Source: Thermoleophilaceae bacterium (GTDB lineage Bacteria; Actinomycetota; Thermoleophilia; Solirubrobacterales; Thermoleophilaceae). From it: a stretch of 64,000 bases of DNA. The position numbers and the translations under genes were made by a program. The notes under the pieces were generated by a model, which ran no database searches, was not told the DNA's origin, and was given only the letters and a program-made list of their open reading frames with translations. Of this stretch, positions 24,129 through 31,476 are shown piece by piece. The stretch covers positions 50,475 through 114,474 of the forward strand of contig JAUJOQ010000008.1 of NCBI GenBank assembly GCA_030447725.1, in the 5' to 3' direction. How positions within the stretch are numbered: position 1 is the first letter of the stretch; each line of letters starts with the position of its first letter.

Positions 24129-24932
24129 TCAGGCCGGGGCGGCGCCGTTGCCGGCGCTGCCGCCGTTGCCCGCGATCGACCCGTCCACCAGACCGCGCGC
24201 GATCTGGTGGATAGCTGCGACCGCCGGGCCTTCGGGCGCGTAGTCGAGCGGTGAGGTGCCCGCGCGTTCAGCACCCGGCATCGCCTCATCGAAGGGGATG
24301 ATCCCGCCCACGACGAGCCCGTTGTTCTCCGCGAACTCGCGCACCGCCTCGAGGTCGCTCTCGCCACGCATCTTGTTGGCGATCAGCGCGACGTGCTCGA
24401 GGCCGAGATCCTTGCCGAGCTCCGCCATCCGGCGACCGGTCTCGAGCGACTTGAAGTAGGGCTCGACGACCAGCAGCATCGCGTCTGCGTACTGCGCGGT
24501 GCCGCGCGAAAGGTGCTCCGGGGAGGCCTCGGTGTCGAGGATGCAGAAGTCGTCGTGTGCCGGCGATGCCGCTTCGATAACGCTACGAACCGTAGCGTGC
24601 ATGCTGCACAGTCAGCCGGTGCCGGCGTGCTGGGGGTGGGCCATCACGAGCAGCGTCACGCCGTCCGGGCCCTCCAGCGAGTGCGACGTGCAGATCTCCT
24701 CGAGCGTCTTGGAAAGCTCGATGCCCTCCTCGGTGCGCCGCAGGAGGTTGCTCGGAAGCGTGGGCATGTCGTGCATCCGCTCCGGCGCGATGCCGAGCGT
24801 GACGACCAGGTTGGGGTTGGAGTCCCCGTCAATCGCTATCACGCGGCGGCCGTCACGAGCGAGGAGACGGGCGACCGTGCCCGAGAACGAGGTCTTGCCC
24901 GAACCGCCCTTGCCTGCCACCGCGAGCTTCAT
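24129..24932 (-). CDS. CooC-type nickel ATPase with in-frame UGA (candidate selenoprotein)
   Basis: SIMIBI-class ATPase of 267 codons, counting one in-frame TGA at 24612-24614. The part before the TGA has the deviant Walker A GKGGSGKTS with signature Lys8 and AIDGDSNPNL; the part after has ILDTEASPEHLSRG and ALIANKM. CooC proteins load nickel into metalloenzymes and bind metal at the dimer interface through a CxC motif (Cys112/Cys114 in the Carboxydothermus enzyme). Here the motif reads [UGA]-Leu-Cys at residues 107-109, in frame, so the UGA replaces exactly the first ligand. A perfect 8-bp hairpin follows at SECIS distance. Both halves are in the same frame without loss. No ribosome-binding site precedes the ATG; TAGTAT 8 nt upstream suggests a leaderless mRNA. 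The alternative is a nonsense mutation or sequencing error. Confidence 0.75.
24580..24598 (-). promoter_or_regulatory. SECIS-like hairpin downstream of the UGA
   Basis: On the mRNA, ACGCUACG-GUU-CGUAGCGU forms a perfect 8-bp stem with a GUU loop (or GGUUC if the top pair opens). The loop begins 21 nt after the UGA, within the distance range known for bacterial SECIS elements, and has the expected leading G with a GU. The codons used to build it (GCU, GUU, CGU, GUU) are unusual for this GC-rich genome, as if constrained by the structure. Confidence 0.7.
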
Positions 24933-24974
24933 CAACCGAGATACTACCGAAGAGCCCGGGGCGGCGCGCAACCC

Positions 24975-25370
24975 TCAGCCGGCCGGCTCCTCGTTGGGCA
25001 CCCCGAGAGAGCCGTGCATCTGGACGAACTTCCAATCGTCGTCCTCCCGGTGAAGGACCGCGGTCAGCCGCACCGCAACCGTGCCTCCCTGGAGCTGCAG
25101 CGTCGGCCGGTCGGCGGCCCAGCCCACCGTGCCCTCGGAGTAGGCCTCCGGGTCGCCGGGGACGAGGGGCATGGCGCCGCCCATCATCTGCAGCTGCTCC
25201 TTCCACGCACCGGCAACCCGGGCGCCCTGCCACCACTCCTCGGGATCGGTCCCCACCCCCCTCGCGGCGTCCGCCACCGAGAAGTGGCTATCGATAAAGG
25301 AGCTGTCCCCGTCTGAGAGCGCCTTGTAGAAGCGCAGCATCAGCTCCCGCAGCTCGGGCGACCGATCCAT
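24975..25370 (-). CDS. SnoaL/NTF2-like protein
   Basis: 131-aa protein of the SnoaL-like/NTF2 fold by pattern: an N-terminal helix pair (LMLRFYKALSDGDSSFIDSH) then strands ending in AVLHREDDDWKFVQMHGSLG, typical of stress-associated DUF4440/SnoaL_3 proteins. It may bind a small ligand or act as a dimeric scaffold; no catalytic residue can be assigned. It lies between the repeat-protein operon and the CooC-type gene, on the same strand as both. Confidence 0.75.
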   Translation of the reverse strand: MDRSPELRELMLRFYKALSDGDSSFIDSHFSVADAARGVGTDPEEWWQGARVAGAWKEQLQMMGGAMPLVPGDPEAYSEGTVGWAADRPTLQLQGGTVAVRLTAVLHREDDDWKFVQMHGSLGVPNEEPAG

Positions 25371-25385
25371 CGTATGTACTCGCCC

Positions 25386-26237
25386 TCAGCGGTCGCAGTA
25401 CTCGGTGCGGCCCAAGAGGTTGATCAGCCGCGAGCAGTCGATCGAGTTGGCGTGCCCGTGGATCGTGCCCGGTCCCCGGGTGTCGTGCCCGGCCGGGTTT
25501 CCGATTCCGACCAATGCGGAGATCGGCGCGAAGTCGATTTTGATCAGACCGACGCCGGAGATGCCCCGGCTCGCGCGGCCGTTGATGGCAGCGACCCCGG
25601 TGTCGATCGACCTCGTCTCGGGGCCGAGGTCCGTGAAGGTCGCCTGGATGCGATTCACCGAGGCGTTGATCGAGTTGCGATCGTCGGCGTTGCGCGGGCC
25701 GACCCGCCTGAGGATCGAGCTGGCTCGCGCGTTGATCGACGTCACGTTGCGGTTGATCGAGCCGACCGTGCCACCGATCGCCAGCACGCTCGTGTTGATC
25801 GAGCCCACCGTGTCGCCGATCGTCGTCACGTTGCGGTTGATCGAGCCGACGGTGTCGTTGATCGACGTGACGTTGCCGTTGATCGTCTTCGCGGTCTCGT
25901 TGATCGAACGGGCGGTCCCCATGATCGACTTGGCTCTGCGATCGATGCTGCTGGCTGCCGTGATGATCCGGTCGGTCCTGCCGACGAGCGGCTGGGCCCG
26001 AGTGCGGATACGCCCCGCGATCCGATTGGTCTCGGCGGCGCGCTTGACGTTGTCGAGGTTCTTGTCGATCGGGGAGACCTGGTTCTGGATCAGCGGGATC
26101 GTGTCGTCGATCTCGCGTGCGTTGACCAGGGTGCCGGTGAGCATGAGAACCGCCGCCAGCGCCCAGACGATGATTAGCACCAGCACCAGCCCCGGCAGTA
26201 TCGGCGCGATCCCGAGTGTTGCTTTTCTCTCTCTCAT
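25386..26237 (-). CDS. membrane-anchored heptad-repeat protein C
   Basis: 283 aa. One transmembrane helix at about residues 10-35 (short basic N-terminus, so the bulk is likely extracellular). Residues about 97-180 consist of 12 seven-residue repeats of the form xSINxxV/A, such as GSINRNV, TSINDTV and GSINTSV. After that comes a non-repetitive tail with two cysteines (SIDCSRL and TEYC). Third of three tandem paralogues. The pattern suggests an elongated coiled-coil stalk with a polar Asn layer. No enzymatic motif. Function unknown. Confidence 0.75.
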   Translation of the reverse strand: MRERKATLGIAPILPGLVLVLIIVWALAAVLMLTGTLVNAREIDDTIPLIQNQVSPIDKNLDNVKRAAETNRIAGRIRTRAQPLVGRTDRIITAASSIDRRAKSIMGTARSINETAKTINGNVTSINDTVGSINRNVTTIGDTVGSINTSVLAIGGTVGSINRNVTSINARASSILRRVGPRNADDRNSINASVNRIQATFTDLGPETRSIDTGVAAINGRASRGISGVGLIKIDFAPISALVGIGNPAGHDTRGPGTIHGHANSIDCSRLINLLGRTEYCDR

Positions 26238-26247
26238 CGGTGGTCTC

Positions 26248-27135
26248 CTAGCAGGGGCCCGGCCGTATGACGCCCTGGACAGGCACCGGCGGGGCCTCCA
26301 GGACCGGCGCCTCGCAGATGCTGGTGAGGTGCTTGTTGACCTCCCGCAGCCCGCCGAGGATGTTGCCGGCGTCGGTCTTGACCGGCAACAGGCCGTTGAG
26401 GTTCCCGGCGGGCCCGGCGAGGTTGTTGTCCGTGTCCCGGGGGAACTCGCCCGGCCGCCGGAAGGGGCCGCCGTTGATGAACCGCACCCTACGCCAGATG
26501 GAGTTGGTGCCGATATCCTTGATGCTCTGCGCCGACACCAGCGTGTTGTCGATCCGTCCCGCGATCGTGCGGATGCTGACGAGCTCGGTCGCGACATCGA
26601 CCAGCGAGGGCGAGATCCTGCGCAGGATGCCGGAGGTGTCCACGAGCGATCCCGAGATGCCCCCGAGCATGCCCGAAGTGCTCACCAGCGAGCCCCCGAC
26701 GCCGCCGAGAATCCCGGAGGTGCTCACGAGCGAGCTGCTGATGTTCCCGAGCTGGCCGGTGGTGTCCACCAGCGACGCGTCGGTGTCGGTGAGCGAGGCG
26801 TTGGTGTCGACCAGCGAAGCGTCGACGGTCCCGAGCGTCCCGCGGATCGAGGTGAGCTCGTTCTGGATGGCGGTCGCCCGACCCGTGATCGGCTTCAGCG
26901 ACTTGTCGATGGCCGTCAGGTTCGCGTTGATGTCCTGGATGTGATCGGGGAGCGGCCGCACGTCGCCGCCGGCTCCCGTGACCGCGTTGTCAGCCTCGAC
27001 CAAGGCTCCGTCGATTGAGGAGAGCGAGCCGACGATCCCGATGAGGAAGCCGATCACGACGACTACGACGAGCGCGCCGACGGTGATCCAGATCCAGAGC
27101 CACCTGATGAACGTGGGTGCTGCTGCTTGACGCAT
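26248..27135 (-). CDS. membrane-anchored heptad-repeat protein B
   Basis: 295 aa. N-terminal transmembrane helix at about residues 10-38. Residues about 75-186 form some 16 seven-residue repeats with Leu-Val in place of Ile-Asn, such as TVDASLV, DTDASLV, STSGILG and GISGSLV. The C-terminal tail has two Cys (TSICEAP, GPC at the end). It resembles the flanking proteins in architecture rather than in detailed sequence, which suggests that three different fibres assemble together. 12 nt from its upstream neighbour; likely one operon. Confidence 0.75.
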   Translation of the reverse strand: MRQAAAPTFIRWLWIWITVGALVVVVVIGFLIGIVGSLSSIDGALVEADNAVTGAGGDVRPLPDHIQDINANLTAIDKSLKPITGRATAIQNELTSIRGTLGTVDASLVDTNASLTDTDASLVDTTGQLGNISSSLVSTSGILGGVGGSLVSTSGMLGGISGSLVDTSGILRRISPSLVDVATELVSIRTIAGRIDNTLVSAQSIKDIGTNSIWRRVRFINGGPFRRPGEFPRDTDNNLAGPAGNLNGLLPVKTDAGNILGGLREVNKHLTSICEAPVLEAPPVPVQGVIRPGPC

Positions 27136-27147
27136 TCCGATCGTCTC

Positions 27148-28245
27148 CTATCGTAGGCCGAGTCCGGGGAAGAGCCGTTCCAGCAGGTCGCCCGGCGGCT
27201 CTCCGCCGGGGCGTAGCTGATCCTGGCCAAGGCGGTCGGGCAGCCCGGGCAGCAGCCGGTCGATGACGTCGCCGAGCGGCCTGGGCGTCTGGGGCAGCTC
27301 CGGCAGCGGGAGCGGCTGGCCCTGCTCGGGAGCGGGGGGCACCGGGGCACCCGGGTCTCCGGCAGGCGGCACCGGCGCCGGCGCCGGGGCGTCGGGGATG
27401 AAGTCCCTGAGCCTCCTGCTGGGAGCGCCCGACTCCCCGGGTGAGAAGTCCTGGCTCTGCCCTGAGGCGGCCGGCGTGGCGCGGCCCTGGCAGTCGCCGT
27501 CGTCCCCGGACTCCCCGAAGAGCTTGCGGCTGATGCAGGCGGCGGTGTCGTTTGCGCCACCGGCCTGGGCGAGGATGTTGCCCGTGTCGTCCTGGATCGC
27601 GGTCGCGAGGCTAAGGGTCACGTCGAGGTTGGTGTTGATCAGGCGCACGTCCCTGTCGACCTTGCGCGCGGTGCCTAGGATCGAACTCACCAGCTGGTCG
27701 ATCCGGTTCGCGCTGTCGTTGATGCTCTGGACGCTGCGGTTGATGCTTCCGGCGCTCCTGTTGATGCGACCGGCGCTGGTGCCGATGCTCCCGGCGCTCG
27801 AGTTGATCCGGCCCGCGCTCGTGTTGATGCTGCCGGCGGTCGCGTTGATATTACCGGCGCTGTTGTTGATGCTCCCGGCGCGTGTGTTGATGGTCTCCGC
27901 GCTGCTGTTGATGCTGCGGGCGTTCGAGTTGATGCCGCCGGCGGTCGAGTTGATCGACGTCGCCAGCCCGTCGATGCCCTGCGCCGTAACGACGATGCCG
28001 CCGAGCTGCCTGTCGAGCGGGTTCGCCGACTTGAGGATGGAGCGGGCCAGGTCATTCGTCCGCCTCAGCTGGATGACCGAGTCGGTGGCCGTGTTGATCC
28101 CGCGTCCGGTGGTGGCGATGTTCTGCGCCTTGTCGTTGATCGACTGCGCTTCCTGGACCGTGCGTGCCAGTAGCACCGCGGCAATCCCGATCACTCCCAC
28201 CACTACGACGAGCACTATCAAGCTCGCGACCGTAAAACCTCTCAT
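27148..28245 (-). CDS. membrane-anchored heptad-repeat protein A with Pro-rich tail
   Basis: 365 aa, first gene of the three. Transmembrane helix at about residues 5-28. Residues about 97-181 are 12 near-perfect heptads of the type SINxSAG (SINSTAG, SINTSAG, RINSSAG, RINRSAG). A cysteine pair (AACISRK and DGDCQGR) and a Pro-rich segment follow, and the end is DLLERLFPGLGLR. GGAGGGG precedes the ATG. The regular Ile spacing predicts a coiled coil; the Ser/Asn/Ala content is unusual for such structures. No known family was recognised; Mce proteins share a TM-plus-coil plan but their signature domain is absent. Confidence 0.78.
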   Translation of the reverse strand: MRGFTVASLIVLVVVVGVIGIAAVLLARTVQEAQSINDKAQNIATTGRGINTATDSVIQLRRTNDLARSILKSANPLDRQLGGIVVTAQGIDGLATSINSTAGGINSNARSINSSAETINTRAGSINNSAGNINATAGSINTSAGRINSSAGSIGTSAGRINRSAGSINRSVQSINDSANRIDQLVSSILGTARKVDRDVRLINTNLDVTLSLATAIQDDTGNILAQAGGANDTAACISRKLFGESGDDGDCQGRATPAASGQSQDFSPGESGAPSRRLRDFIPDAPAPAPVPPAGDPGAPVPPAPEQGQPLPLPELPQTPRPLGDVIDRLLPGLPDRLGQDQLRPGGEPPGDLLERLFPGLGLR

Positions 28246-28310
28246 ACCCCTAGCACCCCTCCCTCAAGAGATCCAGCTTTCTACTGGCTGGCTCAACGGC
28301 GAGAAGATAA

Positions 28311-28329
28311 ACATATATGTCGACGACAT
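28311..28329. promoter_or_regulatory. AT-rich overlapping palindromes upstream of the heptad operon
   Basis: ACATATATGT (28311-28320) and ATGTCG-A-CGACAT (28317-28329) overlap about 70 bp upstream of the first heptad-repeat gene, in a locally AT-rich stretch of a GC-rich region. On the minus strand it supplies TATATGT and TTTATC as possible -10 elements. Probable promoter and operator; no regulator is identified. Confidence 0.45.
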
Positions 28330-28455
28330 ACAACCCCGAACCGTCGGGGACCCTTTCTGGCGCCCTCGGCATGTGTCGAAACGGGCGCTGGGCGGGGGCC
28401 CGGGGGGCGCCGACAGCGCTCCCCGAGCCGCGCCTCCACCCGAGCCGGGGCGCGG

Positions 28456-29070
28456 TCAGCCGCGTCCGGCAGGGCTCGGGACCAGCCGCTCCGTCTCGGG
28501 CGCGGCGCCCGCTTCCCGGGCCATGTCTTCGAGCATCTGCAGCGCCCGCTCGTAGTCGTCGTAGCGCCGGACGGGCCGTGTCCAAGCCCAGCCGTGACGC
28601 CGTGACAGCTCCCCGGTACGGTCCCGCTCGCCGGAGTCGCGTCGGGACGCGGGGCGCCGAGACTCACGGGCGAGCGAGGGCGTCTCGCGGACGGGCGAGA
28701 CGGCCCGGCTGCGTGCCTGTGAGGCCATGTGCGCCGCGATCGCGGCGTTGAGGGGCACCGCCGCCTCGGCCTCCAGCTCGATGCTCGCCTCGAGCATCGA
28801 CCGGAGCGTGAGGAGCTCTCGCTCGCTCGCCCGCCGGGGCAGCCGAGCGCCCGCGTAGCGATCCCACGCGTGGGCGAAGGGACGGCCGATCCGCTTGGGT
28901 GGCGGGCTCGAGATGGCGTAGACCGGGCAGACGCCACCGCGAGGGTCGCCGTCGGCGCCGACAACTATCGGGTTCGTCTGGATTCCCTCGAGCATCCCGA
29001 TCCGGGTGGCCAGCGGAAGCCGATCTATCGCCGCTCTCAGCTCACCCGCCGTTGCATCCTGTCGTCTCAT
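28456..29070 (-). CDS. conserved hypothetical protein (Solirubrobacterales-type)
   Basis: 204 aa. The N-terminal ~110 residues (ELRAAIDRLPLATRIGMLEG, GGVCPVYAI, FAHAWDRYAGAR, ASERELLTLRSMLEAS) resemble a small protein I associate with Solirubrobacter and Conexibacter genomes. The Arg/Ser-rich C-terminal half looks disordered. The start is the ATG preceded by GGAGGAG. Function unknown. It supports the taxonomic guess for the window, at moderate strength. Confidence 0.7.
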   Translation of the reverse strand: MRRQDATAGELRAAIDRLPLATRIGMLEGIQTNPIVVGADGDPRGGVCPVYAISSPPPKRIGRPFAHAWDRYAGARLPRRASERELLTLRSMLEASIELEAEAAVPLNAAIAAHMASQARSRAVSPVRETPSLARESRRPASRRDSGERDRTGELSRRHGWAWTRPVRRYDDYERALQMLEDMAREAGAAPETERLVPSPAGRG

Positions 29071-29265
29071 CGAGCTCCTCCGCTTAGTTTTGTGCCGTCC
29101 CAAGTCGCCTGAGGTTAGGGTGAAGCGTCGCCTCGTTCAAGCGGATTCCTAGGTGTGCACGAGGAGTTTCAAACGGGTCGATCTTGTGCAGGAGTCGCGC
29201 GTGGGGGTATTCTGTCTGTGCGCGGCACGCTTTTCTTCGATGGTCGCACTGAGAGGGGAGACGAG

Positions 29266-29820
29266 ATGGGGGGACGGATGGGACAGGTAGGTGCTTCCTC
29301 GGGGGGCGGGGATCTGGTGCGGGTGGCCGCGCTCTTGATCGGCCTCTCCTACGTGGCTGCGGGCGTGGTCGGCTTCACGGTCACGGGCTTCAGCGGCTTC
29401 GTCGCGGAAACCGACGAGAAGTTCCTGGGCTTCTTCGACCTGAACATCTTCCATAACATCGTGCACCTCGCGATCGGCGCGGGGCTGGTCATCGCCTCGC
29501 GGCTGAGAGACGTCACGATCACGCAAGGGGTGCTGATCGGCGTCGGGCTCTTCTACGCGCTTGCTGCCGTGCTCGGGTTCCTCAACTACCTGCAGCTCAT
29601 CTCGATCAACAGCAGCCTGTCGTTTGACAACTTCTTCCACTTGCTCACCGGGGTCACGGCACTCGCCTTCGGCCTGATAGGGGTTCGCCAGCAGGACGAT
29701 TCCGTGCGCGACACGGACATCTCGGCGGGCAGGCCCGTCGGCTCAGGTGGGGCTCTGCCGCTCGAGGACCGCCGCGCGCAGTGGGATCGCGACGAGACCT
29801 ACAGGGAGAAGACGTACTAG
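29266..29820 (+). CDS. DUF4383-type four-helix membrane protein
   Basis: 184 aa with four predicted membrane helices (LVRVAALLIGLSYVAAGVVG, IVHLAIGAGLVIASRL, GVLIGVGLFYALAAVLGF, HLLTGVTALAFGLIGV) and the motif NIFHNIVHL / NFFHLLTG typical of DUF4383. The hydrophilic C-terminus (about 50 residues) is likely cytoplasmic. Family function is not known. GAGAGGGGAG precedes the chosen ATG; the longer in-frame ORF upstream lacks such a site. Confidence 0.8.
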   Translation: MGGRMGQVGASSGGGDLVRVAALLIGLSYVAAGVVGFTVTGFSGFVAETDEKFLGFFDLNIFHNIVHLAIGAGLVIASRLRDVTITQGVLIGVGLFYALAAVLGFLNYLQLISINSSLSFDNFFHLLTGVTALAFGLIGVRQQDDSVRDTDISAGRPVGSGGALPLEDRRAQWDRDETYREKTY

Positions 29821-29858
29821 CACGGCCGCCGTGCCGGTCGCGCCGGTGGGCTTGAGCG

Positions 29859-30479
29859 GTGACGGCTGAGGCTCGCGGCGGCTTCGAGCCCGCCACCCTT
29901 CGCAGATGGGTCCCGGTGGCCATCGCGGTGGCGATCTTGGGCGGCGTGGCCGCGTACATGCTCGCGCGCACGCTGGTACCCTCCTCCCCGGCCGGGCAAC
30001 AACCGGCGCAGGTTGCGGACGACTTCGTTCGGTTTCGCGACGAGGTGGCCGGGATCGCGATCTCACATCCAGCCGACTGGCAGCGCGCCGCCTCGACCGA
30101 TCCCGAGGTGCGGCTGCTGGCCACGGGCGACGACGCCTCGATGTCGGTACGGATCATCGACCTCGGTATCGAGGTCGACGACGAGGAGAGCTTCGTCGCC
30201 GCAAAGAGGCTCACCGACAAGCTCGTGGGAGACGCCGGGCAGGCGAAGCTCGTGCGCCCGCCGAGCCGGGTGACCCTCGGCGGACTCCAGGGGTACCTGT
30301 ATCTCTACACCTACGCCGACGCCGCCGCGGCGGGGCGGGGAGCCCATGCGCACTACTTCCTGTTCCGCGACCGGGAGCTGATCACGATCGTCTTCCAGAC
30401 CGTGCCGGCGGGGCGCCTCGCCGAGCTCGCCCCGCTGTTCGACCGGATCGGGGAGACGCTGCGGACCACCTCGGGCTGA
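29859..30479 (+). CDS. membrane-anchored hypothetical protein, PsbP-like fold
   Basis: 206 aa. One N-terminal transmembrane helix (about residues 15-38, VPVAIAVAILGGVAAYMLA) then an extracytoplasmic domain: FRDEVAGIAISHPADWQRA, ATGDDASMSVRIIDL, LQGYLYLYTYADA and RELITIVFQTVPAGRLAEL. This pattern resembles PsbP/DUF1795-type domains, which open with a 'P.dW' motif. GTG start; 38 nt after the DUF4383 gene, so probably co-transcribed. Function unknown. Confidence 0.7.
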   Translation: MTAEARGGFEPATLRRWVPVAIAVAILGGVAAYMLARTLVPSSPAGQQPAQVADDFVRFRDEVAGIAISHPADWQRAASTDPEVRLLATGDDASMSVRIIDLGIEVDDEESFVAAKRLTDKLVGDAGQAKLVRPPSRVTLGGLQGYLYLYTYADAAAAGRGAHAHYFLFRDRELITIVFQTVPAGRLAELAPLFDRIGETLRTTSG

Positions 30480-30523
30480 GTGACGGGGTGCGGCCCGCGC
30501 TGCCCACCGGTGAGCGGACGCCC

Positions 30524-30539
30524 CGGACCACGAGGTCCG
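30524..30539 (+). terminator. hairpin after the membrane-anchored protein gene
   Basis: CGGACC-ACGA-GGTCCG, a perfect 6-bp stem about 45 nt after the stop codon. There is no U-run. The following ~180 bp to the pseudogene holds only a possible 31-codon ORF (from 30632) ending where the transporter remnant starts. Confidence 0.4.
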
Positions 30540-30723
30540 ACCTTGCCTTCAGCGGGTGATGGGGTTAGGGTCGCGCCAGCCCCCAAATGCGACCGATCGC
30601 AACCCATGCGTGGTCGCGTGAACGCTCCCGGATGGCACGTGCCCACAACGTCCCGGCGCTCGACGCTCCCGAGCTCGATGCGGGCGCGGCCGTGGGCCAG
30701 TATCGCCGGGGGGAGACCACGGC

Positions 30724-31476
30724 TTGAGCTTCAAGTGGCTGTTCGGTCCGGTGCAGGAAGCCGACGCGTGGCTCACCGGCCTGTTCGAGGGCGCTCCGCT
30801 GCTGGTGGCCCTCGGCGTGGCCTTCGTGCCCGGATTGCGCCACGCGTCCGATCCGACCACCTCGGGGCGGTCACCTCGCTGGTGGCCGCCGACGGTGGGG
30901 ACACCAGCGCAGCCACGCGGCTGGGTGCGTGGCGGGGCCTCGGCCATGCAGGGGGCTGCTGGCGATCGGGATCGCTCTGATCGCCTTCAAGACCGAGCTG
31001 CCCGGGTGGCTGGAGAACGGCGCCGAGAAGGCGGTGGGGGTGGTGATCATCCTGCTGGCGCTGCGGGTGGCCGTGAAGTCGATGCGCGGCGACTGCCGGG
31101 CCGCCAGTCACGGGCACGACGGCGGCGAGCCGGCGACGCCTCGCGCCTGCGCCATCTGCGCAAGGGTGGCGACGAGCACTCCCACCGCCACCTCCGCACA
31201 CCACCAGGCGTTTACCAACGGGATTCTGCACGGCCTGGCCGGAACCGGCCCCGTGGCGCTGCTGCTGATTGCGGCCCTGCCCACCCAGGTCGAGGCGATC
31301 GCCGCGCTGGCGGTGTTCGCGCCCATGTCCGTCCTGTCGATGGCGCTGTGCACGACGGCCTTCGCCCGGGGTTCTCACGCGGCCGGTGATCGAGCCGCTC
31401 TACCGGACGGTGTTGATTCCGTGCCTTGGCGTCTTCGGGGCTGATGTTCGGTCTCTGGTACACCGGGATCACGTAG
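30724..31476 (+). pseudogene. NicO/RcnA-like nickel transporter, multiply frameshifted
   Basis: Pieces of one nickel/cobalt transporter appear in order but in changing frames: VALGVAFVPGLRHASDP, then DHLGAVTSLVAADGGDT, then LLAIGIALIAFKTELPGWLE and GVVIILLALRVAVKS, a His-rich loop in another frame (HLRKGGDEHSHRHLRTP), GILHGLAGTGPVALLLIAAL, then VLTRPVIEPLYRTVLIP and LMFGLWYTGIT before the TAG. At least five single-base-type shifts are needed. The His-rich loop and HDxH-like start are features of the NicO family. The remnant overlaps the 3' end of hypF by 8 nt. It is either a decaying gene or a stretch with local sequence errors. Confidence 0.8.

Noticed and set aside
24129..24602. Two separate short genes (ATG at 24602 as an independent start) instead of one CooC with UGA
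   Set aside because: No ribosome-binding site before the ATG, both parts lie in the same frame, and together they give exactly one CooC domain with nothing missing.
25386..28245. CRISPR-like periodicity in the repeated DNA
   Set aside because: The period is 21 bp and follows codons of protein heptads; no spacers or palindromic direct repeats.
25386..28245. Mce-type lipid transporter proteins
   Set aside because: They share a TM helix and coil, but the Mce/MlaD beta-barrel motif, yrbE permeases and six-gene layout are absent.
27263..28555. Long plus-strand ORF (430 codons) and similar ORFs opposite the heptad-repeat genes
   Set aside because: Antisense shadows of regular repeats: low-complexity Leu/Met/Pro runs, no ribosome-binding sites, while the minus-strand genes have good starts and TM segments.
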